Source: Nitrosococcus halophilus Nc 4 (lineage in GTDB: Bacteria; Pseudomonadota; Gammaproteobacteria; Nitrosococcales; Nitrosococcaceae). From it: 64,000 nt of DNA. Positions 1 to 9,723 of the stretch are shown piece by piece (position 1 is the first letter of the stretch; each line of letters starts with the position of its first letter). The stretch is from assembly GCF_000024725.1 (NCBI RefSeq), contig NC_013960.1, positions 3,272,001-3,336,000 on the forward strand, in the 5' to 3' direction. Made by a program: the position numbers and the translations under genes. The notes beneath the pieces are model-generated. The model was not told the origin of the DNA. It worked only from the letters and a program-made list of their open reading frames with translations, and ran no database searches.

Positions 1-1390
1 CATCGACCAGCCCCCATTGTCCCCCCAGTTGCCGGCGATATTCTCGACCATAATGGGTGCTGCCTCGATAATTCACATCAAGCACGGCAATCCCCCGGCT
101 GGTCCAATATTGAATCTTTAAATCTAAGGTATTATCGGTGGCCGCAGTGGGTCCGCCATGGCTCACCACCAACAAAGGAGGCCGCTCACCTGGCGGCCCC
201 ATAAAATCCTTATTCCTCGCTGGATAAAAGAAAGCATGGGAGAAGGCTCCCCCCTCTGTGGGAAACTGGATGGCCTCGGCAATGGAAAAGTAATCGGGAT
301 CCATCGTTATCTCGCTCGCGCGCCGCAGTACTTCTAGATCCCCAGTGCTCAGATCCAATTGAACGACAGCCGGGAATTCCGTGGGTGAGGCCGCAATAAA
401 TACGGCGCGCCCGGACTGAGCTTGTAAAAATCCTATCTCCGTGTAGGGAAGATCAAATTCTTCCAGGGCGCAGGTAGTCGTATCTATGCTAACCAGATGG
501 CTCACACCCTTGCTGCTATAGGTGCAGATAATGCGGTCTACCGACTCAAAAGCATAAGTGGATAAACCAAACACCCATTGGGGTAAACCAAATTCGGCCG
601 TCATCTGAGTGACTGCTTCCACTTGCTCTTCGCGCCACCGATAAAGATTCCACCATCCGGTCCGGTCAGAGATAAAATATAAAGTGCCTTCAGGCGACCA
701 CTCAGGCTGGAAAATGGACTCACTGCTCCCGCCTGCAATGGGCTTTGCCTCTCCTAAAGAGCCCGCTCCATCTACCTGAGCTACCCAGAGCTCAGTCCCG
801 TCCCAGGGCATGTGGGGATGATTCCAGGTCAACCAAGCCAAGCGATTTCCATCAGGACTGAGGCGAGGCGAGGAATAAAAATCCGCCCCGGAGGCAAGCA
901 CTGAAACCTGGCCACTGCCGTCAAAAGGAATACTCACTAGGGTATTGACCGCCTCCCGGGTCTTATCAGTGTGGTCTTCACGGACACAGATAAGACGATT
1001 CCGCACCCCATCAAAAATGGCGTCGGCGTAACGATAATCACCTTCCGGGGTAATCGGCTGGATGGCAGTTCCTCTCTGGTGACGGTATAGCCTTTGATCC
1101 TCAAAATTTGCGAAAAATACCGAGTCCCCGGCCACTAAATAGGCACCACCACCATATTCATGCACCCGCGTTCTAGCATTATAGGGGGGAGGATTAATCT
1201 CTTTAATTTCTCCATTCCGGGTTCGACGCAAGATCACACTCCGGCCCCCTTCGGTGGGACGCATCTCCATCCAATAAACTGCGTCTTTAGAAAGCGCTAC
1301 CTGACCTAAACCAATGGTTTCCGAAACAATAAGGTCAGGAGTAATGGGTGATTTCCACGAACCGTAGGGTTTTTCTATGGGTGCGAGCAC
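1..1390 (-). CDS. S9 family peptidase (prolyl oligopeptidase type), partial
   Basis: This is a serine peptidase of the dipeptidyl/acylaminoacyl peptidase kind, cut by the left window edge; about 463 N-terminal residues are visible. A GTG start at 1390 follows a strong GGGAGGAG ribosome site. The N-terminal part is the beta-propeller, with the family signature [16 protein letters not shown]. The last visible residues enter the alpha/beta hydrolase domain: VVSHGGP (oxyanion-hole region) followed by [12 protein letters not shown]. The catalytic Ser, Asp and His lie beyond the window, so activity cannot be judged. It lies 41 bases downstream of the DUF2267 gene on the same strand and may be co-transcribed with it. 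No signal peptide is seen, so it is probably cytoplasmic. Confidence 0.9.
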   Translation of the reverse strand, partial: MLAPIEKPYGSWKSPITPDLIVSETIGLGQVALSKDAVYWMEMRPTEGGRSVILRRTRNGEIKEINPPPYNARTRVHEYGGGAYLVAGDSVFFANFEDQRLYRHQRGTAIQPITPEGDYRYADAIFDGVRNRLICVREDHTDKTREAVNTLVSIPFDGSGQVSVLASGADFYSSPRLSPDGNRLAWLTWNHPHMPWDGTELWVAQVDGAGSLGEAKPIAGGSSESIFQPEWSPEGTLYFISDRTGWWNLYRWREEQVEAVTQMTAEFGLPQWVFGLSTYAFESVDRIICTYSSKGVSHLVSIDTTTCALEEFDLPYTEIGFLQAQSGRAVFIAASPTEFPAVVQLDLSTGDLEVLRRASEITMDPDYFSIAEAIQFPTEGGAFSHAFFYPARNKDFMGPPGERPPLLVVSHGGPTAATDNTLDLKIQYWTSRGIAVLDVNYRGSTHYGREYRRQLGGQWGLVD

Positions 1391-1431
1391 ATCTCCTCCC
1401 TAGCGTAAGCATAATATTCACGTCACCCCTA

Positions 1432-1857
1432 TTAGGGCCAAAGGGCGCGTACTTCTTCCGGTAATTGATTTCTTACCTCTTCAATTTCACCCCCCGTCAC
1501 ATGCTTAGATAAGACTTTAAAAACTGCGCTTACCGCCCGCTCTTGCTCAGTCCCCTCAAGACCTCGATACTTCTCCGTGACATAATTCAAGAACTCTTCT
1601 TTATGCCGATACTTAAGGGGCTTGCCGGCCGGCCGCCAGCCTTCATAGTAAAATCCTCTTACTAGCATGGGTAACTGAGCGCCTAGATCCACGGCTTCAT
1701 CCACCATGAGGCGATCCCGAAGCACATGCAACACCGCCCGCAGGGTTGAATAAGCCTTGTGCCGATCTTTCCACCCCATCTCCATCATGAGGTCATTCAA
1801 CCATAGAGATGTCTTTTGCAAAGTTGAGTCAAAAACTTCAAGCCCGGTAGCACTCAT
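1432..1857 (-). CDS. DUF2267 domain protein
   Basis: The protein is 141 residues, almost entirely a DUF2267 domain of unknown function, with the helical pattern around TSLWLNDLMMEMG and a middle RAVLHVLRDRL segment. I start it at the ATG at 1857 because AGGAGG sits seven bases upstream; an upstream in-frame ATG at 1875 has no ribosome site. It is soluble, without signal peptide or membrane segment. It is followed on the same strand by the S9 peptidase gene. DUF2267 proteins are often found near stress or membrane-maintenance genes, but nothing here assigns a role. Confidence 0.85.
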   Translation of the reverse strand: MSATGLEVFDSTLQKTSLWLNDLMMEMGWKDRHKAYSTLRAVLHVLRDRLMVDEAVDLGAQLPMLVRGFYYEGWRPAGKPLKYRHKEEFLNYVTEKYRGLEGTEQERAVSAVFKVLSKHVTGGEIEEVRNQLPEEVRALWP

Positions 1858-2040
1858 GGGACACCTCCTCTCCATTATGACTATATTAATTTATAGGACC
1901 CTATCCTGTTGCTCCCCCTTGGTATAAAATTGTAAGGTCCTAAAGTTCCTTGGCTACACTCCCCTTTGTACCACAAGTATAGGTAAACCCAACCAATATT
2001 CAATTGGGTATCATGGCCATTTCTCAAACCGCCTTTATGG

Positions 2041-2754
2041 CTATTTGATCAGGGTAATCCGGTTCTGCTGATCATCAATGGTCATCAGGTAACGGCCCAG
2101 CACATTCATCCCCAACAACCCATTGCGACCAAGGAGGCTGTCATCGATAAAGGCTGTTTCCACGTTATAGACGACTTCCGGGCCAATCTCGATAGCGCGT
2201 AGCTGCCCTACTTTCGCTTTCACAGGACCATTGGCCGTTTGCACCTCCCGATCCTCAAAATCGTCCGCATTAAAACCAAGATCGGGGATAATTGAAGAGG
2301 GAAGCACCACTAGTGAGGCTCCGGTATCCACCAATAGTGAAACTTCAATAGCCATTGAGCGGGAACCCATAACTGTCACCCGAACGACATGATGATTACC
2401 ACTTCGCTCCGTCGCCAAGACGATTTGTTCGGGAATATCGGGCGTAGCTTCTTTGGGGCGCAAAATGAGTACCCGCTCGATCTCCTTATCAGGCGTTTGA
2501 ATAATAACGTAATTAAAATCAGCAAGGAGCTTCTGAAGCTGCTGCCGCAATGGGCCTTGCACTGAGGGCGCTAGGGCGGTTTTGGTTTTTTCAAGGCCTT
2601 CAATCACAATACCATGCATCGCGGATAATCTTTTTAACTCCTCATTTAACGTCCGCTCTACTTTGGCTAAAGGCTCCTGAGCTGTTCCATAGGCAGGAGT
2701 GATAATAATTAGCGCGGCCATCAAATAAAGGGGAATGCGAATATCTCCTGCCAT
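2041..2754 (-). CDS. Secreted retropepsin-like aspartic protease
   Basis: The protein has 237 residues. It has an N-terminal signal peptide (about 1-25, ending near TAQEP), a helical or coiled stretch (28-80), then a single retropepsin-like domain (about 110-237). The active-site triad is D143-T144-G145 within LLVDTGASLVVLP, and a C-terminal LLGMNVLGRY resembles the conserved flap-to-core motif of clan AA bacterial proteases (TIGR02281-like). Such enzymes act as dimers because each chain gives one Asp. It is probably periplasmic. The substrate is unknown. The next gene on the strand (upstream) is the GDSL esterase, only 26 bases away, so the two may be co-transcribed. Confidence 0.85.
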   Translation of the reverse strand: MAGDIRIPLYLMAALIIITPAYGTAQEPLAKVERTLNEELKRLSAMHGIVIEGLEKTKTALAPSVQGPLRQQLQKLLADFNYVIIQTPDKEIERVLILRPKEATPDIPEQIVLATERSGNHHVVRVTVMGSRSMAIEVSLLVDTGASLVVLPSSIIPDLGFNADDFEDREVQTANGPVKAKVGQLRAIEIGPEVVYNVETAFIDDSLLGRNGLLGMNVLGRYLMTIDDQQNRITLIK

Positions 2755-2780
2755 AAACGGGGTCTCCTCAAACCCTAAAG

Positions 2781-3422
2781 CTAGATGGCATTAGAGATAT
2801 CCAATAAATTAACGACAGCGTCAGCCAACTGCCGATAACCTTCCTGGTTAAGGTGAACTTGATCCGACTTAAGGGCAGGATCCTTTTCCAAGCGCACAAG
2901 CGTTTCACTATCAATGGGGATTTGATATTCTCTAGCAATCGTAGCGTAAAAATCAGCCACATCCATAAAAAATACTGCAGGCCTCGGTACCGCCAATAGG
3001 ATGACCTCGATGCCCTGCTCTTGAATAAGTTCTATCATCCCCCGGAGATTAGCCGCAATCTGGGTATCATCCTGTTTGCGCAAAAGATCATTGCCTCCAT
3101 GGCATAACACCACAAGGTGAGGCTGATACCGCTCCAATACTTCGGGTAAGCGGGCTAGTCCCTGACGGCTTAACTCTCCAGGCACCCCGGCGTTAATGAC
3201 CTGGCGATTAACTCTCTCCTCAAGAATGCTAGGATAGCTGTATTGGGAGCCCCCTGCCCCCGTACCATAAGTAATGCTGTCCCCAAAAGCCAAAATGGTT
3301 CCATCGGGGGGCAGCTTCGATAATTGGGGAGAGTCGCTACAAGCAACGGCAACGATTATCGCTCCCCACAAAAGGACAAACCCTGCAAGCTTCCAGATTC
3401 GGTGTAGGTGTATAATGTTCAT
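2781..3422 (-). CDS. GDSL-type arylesterase/lysophospholipase (TesA-like)
   Basis: The protein has 213 residues. A hydrophobic N-terminus (11-27) ends at C28 in a weak lipobox-like context (AVAC), so it is exported and possibly lipid-anchored. SGNH-hydrolase blocks are all present: GDS with catalytic Ser49, GGND (109-112) and the C-terminal D187-x-x-H190 pair. The family hydrolyses short acyl esters and lysophospholipids in the periplasm. Length matches the TesA/arylesterase group. Substrate specificity cannot be read from the sequence. Confidence 0.88.
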   Translation of the reverse strand: MNIIHLHRIWKLAGFVLLWGAIIVAVACSDSPQLSKLPPDGTILAFGDSITYGTGAGGSQYSYPSILEERVNRQVINAGVPGELSRQGLARLPEVLERYQPHLVVLCHGGNDLLRKQDDTQIAANLRGMIELIQEQGIEVILLAVPRPAVFFMDVADFYATIAREYQIPIDSETLVRLEKDPALKSDQVHLNQEGYRQLADAVVNLLDISNAI

Positions 3423-3642
3423 CGTATCAGCCTGTTTCCCTATCTTAACCCTTCGTGTGAAGTTACTTCGTCACCTAACCAAGAAATTATAGAGATCTGA
3501 CGAGGTTTGCTGAGTTCCTTATAATTCTTATTCCTCTCTACCTCAAACCTAGGTTTCAGTGGAAAATCCTGCCGACCTCCGAGGATGCTAAAGATTAGGG
3601 AAAAAAGTGACTGAGAAGAGTGAGCTTGAGAAGGTTTGAAAT

Positions 3643-3716
3643 TGGAGCGGGTGATGGGAATCGAACCCACGTCATCAGCTTGGGAAGCTGAGGTTCTACC
3701 ATTGAACTACACCCGC
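3643..3716 (-). tRNA. tRNA-Gly (CCC)
   Basis: The 74-nt gene includes an encoded CCA. The acceptor GCGGGTG pairs with the 3' side, the T-arm has GGTTCGATTCC, and the anticodon stem TCAGC/GCTGA encloses loop TTCCCAA, giving anticodon CCC. It closely resembles the E. coli glyU pattern. Confidence 0.95.
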
Positions 3717-3726
3717 GGCTAGCATA

Positions 3727-3755
3727 ATTTTACGTATCCACCAGCCAGCTGGCAA
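3727..3755 (-). promoter_or_regulatory. Putative sigma-70 promoter for tRNA-Gly
   Basis: On the minus strand a TTGCCA -35 box (3755-3750) and a TAAAAT -10 box (3732-3727) are separated by 17 bases. The -10 ends ten bases before the tRNA 5' end, which fits a short tRNA leader. This is a motif match only. Confidence 0.5.
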
Positions 3756-3837
3756 GCATCTACCTATTTTCATTATCAAATCAAAATCTTATATTAATAA
3801 ACCCCAATAACAATGTTTCTCTTTCGGACTCCTAATA

Positions 3838-4740
3838 ATGACTAATCTCACCAGTCAACAATTTGTGCTCAAAGATGGCTACCGGCTTGGTTATGCGGAA
3901 TATGGCGATCTTCACGGCGACCCTCTCTTTTACTGCCATGGTTTCCCTGCTTCTCGGCTAGAAGCCCAAATCATTGATGCTGCGGCAAAGCGAAATCGGT
4001 GGCACCTTATCGCTGTAGATCGGCCAGGTTACGGGTTATCAGATTTCAAACCCGGACGATGTATGCTTGACTGGCCTGATAATGTGGCTGAGTTGGCCAA
4101 CGCCCTGGATCTTTCCCCTTTTTCCCTATTGGGAATTTCAGGGGGGGGACCCTATGTCCTTGCCTGTGCTTGGAAGATCCCCGCCTACCTCCGGGGGGTA
4201 GGCATCGTCAATGGCCTGGGACCCGTCTACGAATCATGGGCTGCCCATGACATGAAATGGCCCGCCCGCTTGGGCTTTGGCCTTGCCAAACGTGCTTCCT
4301 GGCTCCTGCCCCTTGTCTATGGAGGAATTGTGGCCCAGGCTTTATACTGGTTCCCCCGGGTAACCCAATCCTTATTAACTATTTCTGCCCCAAAGGCAGA
4401 TAGCCTGGTGCTAAAACGTCCCGATATTGAAGCATTCCTTCTGGCGTCTATGCGGGAGGCCCTTCACAAGGGTCCCCAGGGAGCGCTCTTAGATTTCAAA
4501 CTCTATGCCCATCCTTGGGGCTTCCGGTTAGAAGATATTCGTTTAAAAATTCACCTGTGGCAAGGGGAGGCCGATGCGACAGTTCCCGCTTCCCATGCCC
4601 GCTATCTGGAAAAAATATTACCTTCTGCCCAGGCCCAATACTTCCCGGATGAAGGTCATTTCTCTTTACCCATCAACTACATGGATAATATTCTTGGGGC
4701 TTTGAAAGAAATGCAAGCGAGTCCAGAACTCAGCTTGTAA
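3838..4740 (+). CDS. Alpha/beta hydrolase
   Basis: This 300-residue alpha/beta-fold hydrolase has HG at 34-35 (oxyanion hole), the nucleophile elbow GISGG with Ser101, a likely acid Asp in GEADATVP (about 246) and a catalytic His in DEGHFSLP (about 272). There is no signal peptide; a hydrophobic cap region (about 150-185) may contact lipid or a hydrophobic substrate. It is a stand-alone gene between tRNA-Gly and the sulfite oxidase pair. The substrate is unknown; the sequence gives only the fold and an intact triad. Confidence 0.85.
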   Translation: MTNLTSQQFVLKDGYRLGYAEYGDLHGDPLFYCHGFPASRLEAQIIDAAAKRNRWHLIAVDRPGYGLSDFKPGRCMLDWPDNVAELANALDLSPFSLLGISGGGPYVLACAWKIPAYLRGVGIVNGLGPVYESWAAHDMKWPARLGFGLAKRASWLLPLVYGGIVAQALYWFPRVTQSLLTISAPKADSLVLKRPDIEAFLLASMREALHKGPQGALLDFKLYAHPWGFRLEDIRLKIHLWQGEADATVPASHARYLEKILPSAQAQYFPDEGHFSLPINYMDNILGALKEMQASPELSL

Positions 4741-4863
4741 AGTTAAAAAATCACCAATTAAATCCATACAATGCTATCTTTTTTCTATTCGCCTCGAATT
4801 TATGGTATCAGAAACGCCGCTCCCCCTAACTAAGGCCAGCACTTTCCACCGCAAGGAGATGTT

Positions 4864-6186
4864 ATGGAACAGGGCAAAGGGATAAAAAAAGGTATCCACG
4901 AACTCTATGCAACAGACCCCTTAGAGGCAGACAAAATGCTCTGGGGCAGAGAGGTTGATCCCCTTACCCGGCGAGGTTTTTTAAAAAAAGGTGCCCTCTT
5001 CGCCATGAGTGCGGCATTGGGCGCCCACATTCCCTTTTGGCGAAACATGCCAGGAGGACTCATCCCTGTGGTACTTGCGGATTCTACAGAACCCTTCCAG
5101 TTACCGGGAAAACATCCAGAGCTCATTATTCTCAATGACCGTCCTGTCAATGCGGAAACACCGGCCCACCTCTTAGACGATCCCATTACTCCCGCAGATA
5201 AATTGTTTGTTCGTAATAACGGTATCCCACCCCAGGATATCGATATTCATCATTGGACCTTGACAATTACCGGTGAGTCCGCAAAAAAAACCGTGAGCTA
5301 TACCCTTGAGGAATTAAAAACAAAATTTAAAAACTATACTTACCAACTCACGATTGAATGCGGCGGGAATGGCCGAAGCGAGTTCCATCCCCCTGCCCCC
5401 GGTAATCAATGGACGGTAGGTGCTGTCGGAAGTCCTGAATGGACGGGAGTTCGCTTAGGAGAGGTACTAAAATCAGCAGGCATCCAAGAGGATGCGGTAT
5501 ATATCGGTTATTATGGTAAAGATACCCATCTCAGTGGTGCCCCCCATAAAGTCCCTATCTCTAGAGGCGTCCCCATATCAAAAGCCCTTGAACCCCATTC
5601 ATTAATTGCCTGGGCAATTAATGGTGAAGATCTTCCTCTCCTCAATGGTTATCCCCTAAGACTGGTATGCCCCGGTTGGCCAGCTTCAACTTCTGGGAAA
5701 TGGCTTGAAAAAATCGTGATTCGCAACCAAATTCATGACGGCACCAAAATGGGGGGTTACTCCTATCGAGTCCCTTGCCATCCAGTGGCGCCGGGGACAA
5801 AAGTGACAGAAGATGAAATGTGTATCATCGAATCGATGCCGGTGAAATCTATTATCACCTCTCCACGCAGCGGCGCCATGCTCAAACTAGGACAATCTCT
5901 AAAGCTAAGAGGGCATGCCTGGGCCGGTGATTTATCGGTTTCCGCCATGGAGGTTTCCATCGATTTTGGCGCTACTTGGCAGCCCTGCTCACTCAAAGCA
6001 CCCAAGAACCCATACGCCTGGCAACATTGGGAAACCACCGTCAATTTCCCAGAACGGGGTTATTACGAAGTCTGGGCTCGAGCTACTGATGAAAACGGAA
6101 AAATGCAGCCGATGCTGGTTCCAGGATGGAATCCAAAGGGGTACTTAAATAACGCTTGCCATCGCATCGCCGTCAAAATCCTGTAG
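4864..6186 (+). CDS. Molybdopterin sulfite dehydrogenase, SorA-like
   Basis: The protein has 440 residues. A twin-arginine signal (TRRGFLKKG, 35-43, followed by an Ala-rich hydrophobic stretch) marks Tat export of a folded molybdoenzyme. The oxidoreductase molybdopterin domain spans roughly 95-305 and carries the Mo-ligand Cys166 in TIECGGNGRSEF. The C-terminal Mo-co dimerisation domain follows (about 310-440). Known SorA proteins oxidise sulfite to sulfate in the periplasm and pass electrons to the cytochrome SorB. A c-type cytochrome gene starts one base after the stop codon, which supports this reading. An unusually long region precedes the Tat motif. It could also act on another small substrate such as a sulfoxide (MsrP-like), but the cytochrome partner argues for SorAB. 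Confidence 0.85.
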   Translation: MEQGKGIKKGIHELYATDPLEADKMLWGREVDPLTRRGFLKKGALFAMSAALGAHIPFWRNMPGGLIPVVLADSTEPFQLPGKHPELIILNDRPVNAETPAHLLDDPITPADKLFVRNNGIPPQDIDIHHWTLTITGESAKKTVSYTLEELKTKFKNYTYQLTIECGGNGRSEFHPPAPGNQWTVGAVGSPEWTGVRLGEVLKSAGIQEDAVYIGYYGKDTHLSGAPHKVPISRGVPISKALEPHSLIAWAINGEDLPLLNGYPLRLVCPGWPASTSGKWLEKIVIRNQIHDGTKMGGYSYRVPCHPVAPGTKVTEDEMCIIESMPVKSIITSPRSGAMLKLGQSLKLRGHAWAGDLSVSAMEVSIDFGATWQPCSLKAPKNPYAWQHWETTVNFPERGYYEVWARATDENGKMQPMLVPGWNPKGYLNNACHRIAVKIL

Positions 6187-6187
6187 C

Positions 6188-6553
6188 ATGAAAGCACCTT
6201 CGCTCATCGGTGGGTTTTTGATTGGAGCCCTGACCTTCTCCTCCTGGGCACAAAAGGAGGTTGATGAGAAGACAGGCTTGGTCATTGATGAAGGATTCAA
6301 AATCGTAAAAGCTAACTGTGCGGGTTGCCATTCAGCCAGACTTATTACTCAGAACCGAGCCACTCGGGAAGGATGGAAAAAGACCATTCGTTGGATGCAG
6401 CGGACCCAAAATCTCTGGCAATTTGACCCCCAGACAGAAGAAGCCATCTTAGATTACCTTGCTAAGCATTATGCCCCAGAAGCCCGGGGAAGGCGACCAA
6501 ATTTAAAAATCGAGAAATGGTACTTCTTGGAGAAAGAGGAGCCTCCTCAATAA
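6188..6553 (+). CDS. Monoheme cytochrome c, SorB-like
   Basis: The 121-residue protein has a short signal peptide (about 1-21) and one heme-binding motif CAGCH (44-48). A candidate axial Met70 lies in IRWMQRTQNLW. The gene starts one base after the SorA-like stop, so translation is likely coupled. By analogy with SorAB it takes electrons from sulfite oxidation and passes them to the terminal oxidase chain. The assignment as SorB rests on the gene pair; the cytochrome alone is generic. Confidence 0.82.
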   Translation: MKAPSLIGGFLIGALTFSSWAQKEVDEKTGLVIDEGFKIVKANCAGCHSARLITQNRATREGWKKTIRWMQRTQNLWQFDPQTEEAILDYLAKHYAPEARGRRPNLKIEKWYFLEKEEPPQ

Positions 6554-6571
6554 CTTATATATTTTAAAAAT

Positions 6572-6991
6572 CTATTCCCCAATGATTTTCACTAACACCC
6601 TTTTACGCCGGCGGCCATCGAATTCGCCATAGAAAATTTGCTCCCAAGGCCCAAAATCTAAGCGCCGGTCAGTAACCGCAACGACCACCTCTCGTCCCAT
6701 CACTTGGCGTTTCAGGTGGCCGTCGGCATTATCTTCTCCTGTATCATTATGGCGGTACTGACGAATAGGTTCATGGGGCGCAAGTTTCTCTAGCCATTCT
6801 TCATAATCATGGTGCAACCCCGGTTCGTCATCGTTAATAAAAACACTGGCGGTAATATGCATCGCATTGACAAGCACCAGTCCTTCGCTTACCCCGCTTT
6901 CATCCAAACACTCTTCAACCTGCGGCGTGATGTTGACGAATCCCCGACGACTAGGCACATTAAACCAGAGTTCTTTGCGATAGCTTTTCAT
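6572..6991 (-). CDS. YjbQ/UPF0047 family, secondary thiamine-phosphate synthase-like
   Basis: The 139-residue protein is a complete UPF0047 family member. Conserved stretches are [13 protein letters not shown] (a metal-site His region), the [19 protein letters not shown] segment and the C-terminal [20 protein letters not shown] start it at 6991, where AAGGAG lies about seven bases upstream, rather than at the longer 7039 form, which would run into the divergent rlmI. E. coli YjbQ has weak thiamine-phosphate synthase activity; the physiological role is unsettled. The gene converges on the sorB-like gene. Confidence 0.88.
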   Translation of the reverse strand: MKSYRKELWFNVPSRRGFVNITPQVEECLDESGVSEGLVLVNAMHITASVFINDDEPGLHHDYEEWLEKLAPHEPIRQYRHNDTGEDNADGHLKRQVMGREVVVAVTDRRLDFGPWEQIFYGEFDGRRRKRVLVKIIGE

Positions 6992-7027
6992 TTTTAGTCT
7001 CCTTATTAACTTAATTTTGCGACAACT

Positions 7028-8224
7028 ATGAAATTCCAACCACTCTATTTAAAAAAGGGAGAGGAGCGCCGCTTACGAGCTGGCCATTTATGGATATTTA
7101 GTAATGAGGTGGATATTAGGCGTAGCCCCCTCACTGAGTTCGAAGCGGGTGCCCCTGTTGCCATTACCGCTAGCAATGATAAAGTGCTTGGCACAGGTTA
7201 CGTCAATCCTCATTCCCTCATCTGCGGACGGCTAGTTAGCCGCGATCCCAACTACCCTTTTGGACCTTCTTTGCTGATACACCGACTCAAGGTGGCTCTC
7301 TCACTTCGAGATCGTCTGTTTGCTGATCCTTACTACCGTTTGGTCTTCGGGGAAAGTGACGGTCTGCCGGGACTGGTAGTGGATCGCTATGATAATATCT
7401 TGGTGGTTCAAATCACAACCGCCGGGATGGAGCAAGTCAAGGAAGCCATCATTGCTGCATTGAACAAAACGATACCCGGACAGGCCATCATACTGCGCAA
7501 TGACACCCCCATTCGCCTTCTGGAAGGATTACAATCCTACCTTGAAATTGTCCAGGGAGAAGTCCCCGAAGCCGCCCCATTACATGAAAACGGGGGGCAT
7601 TTTAAGGTGCCCTTGATGGGGGGGCAAAAAACCGGTTGGTTTTTCGACCATCGTTTGAACCGGGCTCGGATGCAACACTATGTTAAGGGCAAACGGGTAC
7701 TCGATGCCTTTAGTTATCTGGGGGCTTGGGGAATCCAGGCTCTGGTAGCAGGCGCCCACCAGGTTTTGTGTGTAGAGAGCTCAGAGACTGCTGTCAACTT
7801 TATCCACCATAATGCTAAACTTAACCCAAGAGCTAGCGCCGTCACAGCCCTCCATGGCGAGGCTTTTTCCCTTTTGAATGCCTTACAGGCAGATAAAGAA
7901 CGATTCGATGCGGTGATCCTGGATCCTCCTGCCCTCATTAAGCGCAAAAAAGATCTCAAGCAGGGGCTCACAGCCTATCGGCGCTTGAATGAACTAGCTA
8001 CCCGCTTGCTCACCCGCGATGGGATTTTGATCTCCTCCTCCTGTTCCAGCCACTTACAAGGGGGCGTTTTCCGGGATATCCTCCGCCGCACTGGACGGCA
8101 CCTAGATCGAACCATTCAGATACTTGAGCAGGGCCATCAGGGTCCAGACCATCCTATTCATCCTGCGATACCAGAGACTGAATACCTCAAAACCCTGCTC
8201 TGCCGAGTCCTCTATAGAGCTTGA
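7028..8224 (+). CDS. rlmI: 23S rRNA (cytosine-C5) methyltransferase RlmI-like
   Basis: The protein has 398 residues. An N-terminal PUA RNA-binding domain (about 1-80) is followed by a linker (EEI-like) domain and a class I SAM methyltransferase domain. Motif I is [14 protein letters not shown], the [15 protein letters not shown] motif matches the family DPPxFxxxK signature, and the catalytic Cys region SSSCSSHL is present. E. coli RlmI makes m5C1962 in 23S rRNA. Its stop codon abuts the stop codon of the convergent metZ gene. It is divergent from yjbQ, with about 36 bases between the chosen starts. Confidence 0.88.
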   Translation: MKFQPLYLKKGEERRLRAGHLWIFSNEVDIRRSPLTEFEAGAPVAITASNDKVLGTGYVNPHSLICGRLVSRDPNYPFGPSLLIHRLKVALSLRDRLFADPYYRLVFGESDGLPGLVVDRYDNILVVQITTAGMEQVKEAIIAALNKTIPGQAIILRNDTPIRLLEGLQSYLEIVQGEVPEAAPLHENGGHFKVPLMGGQKTGWFFDHRLNRARMQHYVKGKRVLDAFSYLGAWGIQALVAGAHQVLCVESSETAVNFIHHNAKLNPRASAVTALHGEAFSLLNALQADKERFDAVILDPPALIKRKKDLKQGLTAYRRLNELATRLLTRDGILISSSCSSHLQGGVFRDILRRTGRHLDRTIQILEQGHQGPDHPIHPAIPETEYLKTLLCRVLYRA

Positions 8225-9424
8225 TCAGCGCTTAGAGATTCCATCAAAGCCTCGCTGCAAATCCCTTTTGATGTCTTCTAGGGATTCCAGGCCCACGGAG
8301 ATTCGCACCAAGCCATCACTGATTCCCGCTGCAGCCCGTTCCTCCACGGTTAAACGGCCATGGGTCGTTGTCGCGGGGTGAGTAATGGTGGTTTTAGCAT
8401 CGCCTAGATTGGCGGTAATCGAGATAAACTTTACCGAATCAATCAGAGTCCAGGCGGCGGCTTTTCCACCTTCCAACTCAAACGCCACCAGACCACCAAA
8501 CCCTGCTTGTTGCCTTGCAGCCAATGCATGTTGAGGGTGAGAAGGCAGGCCGGCATAATATACTTTTGAGACTTCTGGCTTTGCCTCCAGCCATTCCGCT
8601 AAAGCCTGGGCCCGCTGACTCATCGCTTCCATGCGCACCTGTAAGGTCTCCAAGCCTTTAAGAAATACCCAGGCATTGAAAGGACTCATGGTCGGGCCCG
8701 CAGTGCGCAGAAAACCGAAGACCTCTTCTCCGACTTGCTGCCCATCACCCACCACGGCCCCCCCCACACAGCGCCCTTGACCGTCCAGATATTTGGTAGC
8801 GGAATGGATGATAATATCCGCCCCGAGTTCGAGGGGACGTTGCAGGGCTGGAGTGCAAAAGCAGTTATCCACCACCAATAGACAATGATGTGCCTGGGCT
8901 AAACTTGACAGTTGAGCAATATCTGCTACTTCATTCAAAGGGTTGGAAGGAGTTTCTAGGAACAGCAGGCGAGTATTCGGACGCAAAGCATTTTGCCAAG
9001 CCTCTAAGTGGATGAGAGGAACGAAGGTGGTTTCTACCCCAAAGCGGGCCAGATATTTATTGAAAAGCACCCGCGTAGTTCCAAAAATATTCTCCGAGGA
9101 AACGATATGGTCTCCCGCCTTGAGCAGCGACAGACAAGTAGCCAGGATGGCCGCCATTCCTGACGAGGTAGCCACACAACACTCCCCGCCCTCTAAAGCG
9201 GCGAGACGTTGTTCGAAGGTCCGGACCGTGGGGTTAGTAAAACGTGAGTAAATATTACCCTTTTCCTCACCGGCAAAACGAGCGGCTGCCTGAGCAGCAT
9301 TCTCAAACACGAAGCTAGAAGTAGGAAATATGGGCTCAGACTGCTCGCCTTCACTGGTGCGTTGCTGCCCCGCCCGCACTGCCAAGGTGGCAAAACTGTA
9401 TTCGTCTTGATCATCAGTCAGCAT
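8225..9424 (-). CDS. metZ: O-succinylhomoserine sulfhydrylase
   Basis: The 399-residue Cys/Met-metabolism PLP enzyme has the cofactor Lys211 in HSATKYLDGQGR, the YSRFTNPT segment that binds PLP phosphate across the dimer, and the ATSSGMAAI turn. The KYLDGQGR form is typical of MetZ, which makes homocysteine directly from O-succinylhomoserine and sulfide, rather than of MetB. I place the start at 9424, where GGAGAG lies just upstream; an ATG four codons earlier has no ribosome site. Methionine synthesis may be linked to the sulfur metabolism suggested by the nearby SorAB pair, but this is only proximity. Confidence 0.9.
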   Translation of the reverse strand: MLTDDQDEYSFATLAVRAGQQRTSEGEQSEPIFPTSSFVFENAAQAAARFAGEEKGNIYSRFTNPTVRTFEQRLAALEGGECCVATSSGMAAILATCLSLLKAGDHIVSSENIFGTTRVLFNKYLARFGVETTFVPLIHLEAWQNALRPNTRLLFLETPSNPLNEVADIAQLSSLAQAHHCLLVVDNCFCTPALQRPLELGADIIIHSATKYLDGQGRCVGGAVVGDGQQVGEEVFGFLRTAGPTMSPFNAWVFLKGLETLQVRMEAMSQRAQALAEWLEAKPEVSKVYYAGLPSHPQHALAARQQAGFGGLVAFELEGGKAAAWTLIDSVKFISITANLGDAKTTITHPATTTHGRLTVEERAAAGISDGLVRISVGLESLEDIKRDLQRGFDGISKR

Positions 9425-9465
9425 CTTTCTCTCCATGATTTATTTTTAACACGTATGAGCAATAG

Positions 9466-9723
9466 GTGGCAATTATGCAGCATATCATTACCCTAATTGG
9501 CCGTATGCTCATCGCGTCGATTTTCTTCATGGCAGGAATGAATAAAATCCCCAGTCAAACCTCGGTGAGTCCCCTGGCAAAGCTGGGGGCTTACCTCAAT
9601 GAGTTACGCGGACATGGAAACCTGTGGAATACCGTGTGCCTTGCTGCCAAGGATCATCGGGTTGGAAATCGGAAGGACCTTGGCGCTTATCCTAGGCTGG
9701 TGTCTCTGCAAGGGGATTGCTGA
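9466..9723 (+). pseudogene. DoxX-family membrane protein, frameshifted remnant
   Basis: The first frame reads like the start of a DoxX protein (IGRMLIASIFFMAGMNKI, a membrane segment) and then loses similarity. The second frame, from about 9599, continues with CGIPCALLPRIIGLEIGRTLALILGW, which matches the second half of the DoxX core. The two halves are joined only by a frameshift near 9598. The expected third and fourth membrane segments are missing afterwards. The start (GTG 9466 or ATG 9475) still has a weak ribosome site. I read this as a decayed gene. Confidence 0.7.
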
